A stretch of DNA of 64,000 nt from GWE2-42-39 sp942493345 (GTDB taxonomy: Bacteria > Bacteroidota > Bacteroidia > Bacteroidales > Prolixibacteraceae), in contig OW818695.1 in assembly GCA_942493345.1 (NCBI GenBank), positions 3,720,001 through 3,784,000 of the forward strand, in the 5' to 3' direction. Both the position numbers and the translations under genes were made by a program. The notes beneath the pieces are model-generated. The model did no database searches. It saw only the letters and a program-made list of their open reading frames with translations, and had not been told where the DNA came from. Numbering within the stretch: position 1 is the stretch's first letter; each line of letters opens with the position of its first letter. Shown in pieces: positions 60,903-64,000 of the stretch.

Positions 60903-61898
60903 TCATTTTACTTCTACATCTTCTCCTTCACGGTCGTCTGCCTTTGATTCTTCAGGCTTTTGGACTTCCTCTTTTTTTGTCTGGTTCACAAAGAAATAAG
61001 CATTGATGAGCGACAGGTTGTTGTCGTCGGGTAACGGATAATATTTGGCAAATTTCACCAAATCCGAGAGTTGCAATATCTGGCTCAACTGTTCCAGCGA
61101 TTTTTCACCGATCAGGTCCCGTCTGAATTTAAAAGAAGCCAGTGTTTCGTCGCTGGTTTGTTCCATCGCATTAATTCCAAACCGGTCTTCGATGTACATC
61201 CGGAGCGTATCCGATACTTCGCTGTAATATTCCTTGATTTTATCCTGCTGCCATATTTTTTCTTCCTTGATACGGTCGAGTTCGCGCAAGGCGATCACGT
61301 GAGCCGGTTCTTTTGGCTTCTCCGGCCGGCTGAAAAGCGGCTGGTTCTTTTTCTTCCGTTTCATATAATAGAAAATGAAGAAAATGATGGCTGCAATCAG
61401 GATAATTCCTAGAATATAAGGAGTTACTTCTTTTAAAGTAACCGGCGCAGCATATGGCTTTTTGATGTCGACAGGCCCCTTCGTGGTGTCGATTTTCATT
61501 CCAAGAACTTCGATGGCCAGCGGTTTTGTAAAAATTGAATCGCTCGTTCCGTCGTGTTTTAGCAGAAAGCGAAACGGAGGAACCATTTGCACCCCGGTAT
61601 CGAATGACGTGATTGTAAAATCCTGGATAATTTTGATTTGTTCAGCGTCGCTCAATGTGAATGTGTCGAGCGGCGAACGTTCGATCACTTCAATAGCGGA
61701 AGTAATCGAATCATCGATTTCCGGAAATTGCAGTTTTGCATTTTTGGGCTGTTCAATTTCCAGGTGCAGTTTTATCTGGTCGCCAATCAATATTTTTGTT
61801 GAATCGATACTTGCTGTTGCTTTGACTTTGCTGATCTGGGCATTTCCCAGTTGCGACAAAACAACCGTCAGCAGAAATAAGAGTAAGCTCCGTTTCAT
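60903..61898 (-). CDS. Exported, membrane-anchored Bat operon protein (BatD-like N-domain)
   Basis: 331 residues. Signal peptide (SLLLFLLTVVLSQLGNAQ), a BatD-like Ig domain (SIDSTKILIGDQIKLHLEIE), one membrane helix (ILGIILIAAIIFFIFYYMK), a charged linker and a helical cytoplasmic part (DTLRMYIEDRFGINAMEQTS, ILQLSDLVKFAKYYP). Commonly lies between the DUF58 gene and batA in this phylum. Function in the complex is unknown. Confidence 0.82.
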   Translation of the reverse strand: MKRSLLLFLLTVVLSQLGNAQISKVKATASIDSTKILIGDQIKLHLEIEQPKNAKLQFPEIDDSITSAIEVIERSPLDTFTLSDAEQIKIIQDFTITSFDTGVQMVPPFRFLLKHDGTSDSIFTKPLAIEVLGMKIDTTKGPVDIKKPYAAPVTLKEVTPYILGIILIAAIIFFIFYYMKRKKKNQPLFSRPEKPKEPAHVIALRELDRIKEEKIWQQDKIKEYYSEVSDTLRMYIEDRFGINAMEQTSDETLASFKFRRDLIGEKSLEQLSQILQLSDLVKFAKYYPLPDDNNLSLINAYFFVNQTKKEEVQKPEESKADDREGEDVEVK

Positions 61899-61901
61899 TG
61901 A

Positions 61902-62774
61902 TTATCCTCTCTTTTTAAATAAGCTTATCAGTGATCTTACGTAATCTTCGTTGCTGTTGATGTTCACGTAGTCGACCCCCGACTTTTTAAAATTGCTGTC
62001 GAGTTTAGCCGACAGATTTGTCCACCATTGTTTGTAAGCCTTTTGCGTGCCATGATCTGAACTGTCGACCCAAATGTAATTGCCGGTTTCCGCATCTTTC
62101 AGCTTGATCATGCCAATGGGCGGCAGCTCGGTTTCACGTTCGTCGTATATGCGAAGGGCTACCATATCGTGTTTATTATTGGCAATCGATAGGGCGTTTT
62201 CCAATTCCTTCTCATTCTGAATGAAGTCCGAAATAATGAAGGCTGTACAGCGCTTTTTGATGGCGTTGGTCAGGTAACGAATGGCCCCGGTAATGTCGGT
62301 TCCCCGTTCCTGCGGCTCGAAATCGATCAGTTCGCGGATGATGCGCAATATGTGGCTGCGGCCTTTTTTCGGAGGAATGAACTTTTCAATTTTTTCTGAA
62401 AAGAAAATCACCCCGATTTTATCGTTGTTCTGAATAGCTGAAAATGCCAGAATTGCTGCTATTTCGGTGATCACGTTTTTTTTCAGTTTGTCGAACGAAC
62501 CGAATTCGCGCGAACCGCTCACGTCAATCAGCAGCATCACGGTTAGTTCCCGTTCTTCTTCGAAAACCTTGATGAATGGCTTGTTGTAACGGGCTGTCAC
62601 GTTCCAGTCGATGCTGCGGATGTCGTCGCCATACTGGTACTCGCGCACTTCGCTGAAAGCCATCCCACGCCCTTTAAACGCACTGTGGTACTCGCCGGCA
62701 AAAATATTGCGGCTCAATCCACGCGTTTTAATCTCAATTTTGCGTACCCGTTTTAATAGTTCTGTATGTTCCAC
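61902..62774 (-). CDS. DUF58 domain protein of the MoxR/Bat operon
   Basis: 290 residues. DUF58 with the signature FAGEYHSAFKGRGMAFSEVR and YQYGDDIRSIDWNVTARYN, then a VWA-like core with VMLLIDVSGSREFGS and AFIISDFIQNEKELENAL. Soluble. Genes of this type almost always follow a MoxR ATPase; the VWA protein is thought to be its client or adaptor. Overlap of regions is nil; 3 bp separate it from the downstream gene. Confidence 0.93.
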   Translation of the reverse strand: MEHTELLKRVRKIEIKTRGLSRNIFAGEYHSAFKGRGMAFSEVREYQYGDDIRSIDWNVTARYNKPFIKVFEEERELTVMLLIDVSGSREFGSFDKLKKNVITEIAAILAFSAIQNNDKIGVIFFSEKIEKFIPPKKGRSHILRIIRELIDFEPQERGTDITGAIRYLTNAIKKRCTAFIISDFIQNEKELENALSIANNKHDMVALRIYDERETELPPIGMIKLKDAETGNYIWVDSSDHGTQKAYKQWWTNLSAKLDSNFKKSGVDYVNINSNEDYVRSLISLFKKRG

Positions 62775-62779
62775 TGTTC

Positions 62780-62810
62780 AAGTAAAAAGTAAAAAGTAGA
62801 AAGTCAAAAG
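62780..62810. repeat. Degenerate 7-bp tandem repeat
   Basis: AAGTAAA twice, then AAGTAGA and AAGTCAA, 7-bp period, between moxR and the DUF58 gene. Confidence 0.6.
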
Positions 62811-62830
62811 AAATGAGAACATGATTTTCC

Positions 62831-62866
62831 TCGGGTTCTCCCCCTTTGGGGGAACCAGAGGGGGCC
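62831..62866. repeat. C/G-rich hairpin element, copy B
   Basis: GGTTCTCCCCCTTTGGGGGAA plus CC forms a stem of five C-G pairs around TTT with an outer GGTT/AACC, followed by AGAGGGGGCC. Similar in order to copy A at 57991-58017. Confidence 0.6.
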
Positions 62867-62872
62867 TTTTCT

Positions 62873-63868
62873 CTATGGAACTTCAACTGTGTTCAGGATT
62901 TCAGCAATAATTTCTTCTGAAGTGATATTATTTGCTTCGGCTTCGTAACTCAGTCCAATTCGGTGACGCATTACATCGGGGCATACCGCGCGCACATCTT
63001 CGGGAATTACGTACCCGCGACGTTTGATGAAAGCGTATGCTTTGGCGGCTTGCGCCAGGCTGATGCTTGCACGGGGCGAACCTCCGTAGGTGATCATATC
63101 AACAAATTTTTCGAGCTTGTATTCTTTTGGTTCGCGGGTGGCGAATACAATATCAACAATGTATTTCTGGATTTTCTCGTCCATGTACACATCTTTTACC
63201 ACGTCGCGCGCTTTCAATATATCTTCAGGTTTCAGCACCGTAGATGCCTGAGGAAATTGTTTCATCAGGTTTTGCTGAATGATGAGTTTTTCTTCTTCTT
63301 TCTTCGGATAATTGATGACCACTTTCAGCATAAAACGGTCGACCTGCGCTTCGGGCAGCGGGTAGGTCCCTTCCTGTTCAATCGGGTTTTGGGTTGCCAT
63401 TACGAGGAATGGTTCCTGTAATTTGAACGTCTCTTCGCCGATGGTTACCTGGCGTTCCTGCATGGCTTCGAGCAGCGCCGACTGCACTTTGGCGGGTGCG
63501 CGGTTGATTTCGTCGGCCAGTACAAAGTTGGTAAAAATAGGCCCTTTTTTAATTACAAATTCTTCCCTTTTCTGACTGTAAATCAGCGTACCAATCAAGT
63601 CGGCTGGCAACAGGTCGGGGGTAAACTGAATGCGTGCAAATTTGGTGTCAATGGTTTTTGCCAGAGCCGTGATAGCCAGTGTTTTTGCCAGCCCCGGAAC
63701 CCCTTCCAGCAGGATGTGTCCACCCGACAAAAGGCCAATTAGTAAACTTTCAACCAGATGTTTCTGTCCAATAATTACTTTGCCCATTTCCATGTTGATG
63801 ATGTCAACAAAGGCACTCTCTTTTTGAATTCTTTCGTTCAACTCACGAATGTCAACTGCTTGATTCAT
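62873..63868 (-). CDS. MoxR family AAA+ ATPase
   Basis: 331 residues. Walker A LEGVPGLAKTLAITALA, Walker B FVLADEINRAPAKVQSALLE, sensor 1 VMATQNPIEQEGTYPLPEAQ, and the arginine-finger region VDRFMLKVVINYPKKEE. MoxR AAA+ proteins act as chaperones for VWA-domain partners, here the Bat proteins downstream. It heads the operon. Confidence 0.96.
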   Translation of the reverse strand: MNQAVDIRELNERIQKESAFVDIINMEMGKVIIGQKHLVESLLIGLLSGGHILLEGVPGLAKTLAITALAKTIDTKFARIQFTPDLLPADLIGTLIYSQKREEFVIKKGPIFTNFVLADEINRAPAKVQSALLEAMQERQVTIGEETFKLQEPFLVMATQNPIEQEGTYPLPEAQVDRFMLKVVINYPKKEEEKLIIQQNLMKQFPQASTVLKPEDILKARDVVKDVYMDEKIQKYIVDIVFATREPKEYKLEKFVDMITYGGSPRASISLAQAAKAYAFIKRRGYVIPEDVRAVCPDVMRHRIGLSYEAEANNITSEEIIAEILNTVEVP

Positions 63869-64000
63869 ATTCCCTTTTTATTATATATTTTTTTGAATTT
63901 TTTCGACGCACGAATTTAAGCTGCTAAGCTACAAAAAAGGATAAAAAATCGTTAAATATTGTTAAGCTATTTTGAGGTCTGTTGCTCGGTATTCAATGAT

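Noticed and set aside
1..64000. tRNA, rRNA, CRISPR or prophage
   Set aside because: No cloverleaf with T-loop consensus, no rRNA stretch, no regularly spaced long repeats and no phage structural gene were recognised.

Overview
The window looks like chromosome of a member of the Bacteroidota, most likely the Bacteroidales/Marinilabiliales side (Prolixibacteraceae-like). This is inferred from content: a complete Bat (aerotolerance) operon, several proteins typical of the phylum (DUF2027-Smr, DUF2520, DUF4301, DUF3788, DUF4268, DUF2795), FadL and PQQ-propeller families, promoter boxes of the TAnnTTTG type, and few clear Shine-Dalgarno sequences. I saw no tRNA, rRNA, CRISPR array or prophage.

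Layout. 1-2.6 kb: start of a CusA/CzcA metal-efflux pump (runs off the left edge), a small His/Cys-rich exported protein, a MORN-repeat lipoprotein and tatA. 3-7 kb: a PurF-like protein whose glutaminase site is gone, queA, and a DUF2027-Smr protein. 7.07-7.48 kb: RNase P RNA. 7.7-9.8 kb: an arsenic cluster (SigZ-type sigma factor, arsM, arsN2). 9.8-14.8 kb: an orphan secreted protein, an exported Fe/Mn superoxide dismutase, a sialate-mutarotase-like propeller that seems to have lost a fused sodium symporter, and a UroD/MtaA-type protein. 15-18 kb: DUF2520 dehydrogenase, kdsC, maf and an outer-membrane-like protein in one tight run. 18-26 kb: TPR, DUF4301, YhcC radical SAM, small conserved proteins, FadL porin. 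26.2-27.2 kb: a graveyard with the 3' tail of lpdA and a decayed IS5-type transposase, followed by an orphan PD-(D/E)XK-like protein. 28-32.4 kb: a GH9-CE4 fusion enzyme next to an AmpG-like transporter. 32.6-34.4 kb: unknown protein, CheY-like receiver and CheR. 34.6-40.9 kb: a compact six-gene exported operon (four PQQ-like propellers, one NHL-like propeller, one tiny Tat-type four-Cys protein). 41-54.9 kb: housekeeping genes (recG, LolD/MacB-type ATPase, cobalamin adenosyltransferase, YgiQ, an OlsF-like lipid acyltransferase, dapA, ligA, fabI). 55.3-63.9 kb: the Bat operon, moxR to batE, all on the minus strand, with batD carrying a one-base frameshift near its end.

Points most worth following up: the six-gene propeller/Tat operon; the glutaminase-dead PurF; the SigZ-ArsM-ArsN2 arrangement with a Cys-rich sigma tail; the batD frameshift; a family of three long intergenic palindromes with a shared core but different, compensated arms; and several degenerate 7-8 bp tandem repeats sitting between genes.
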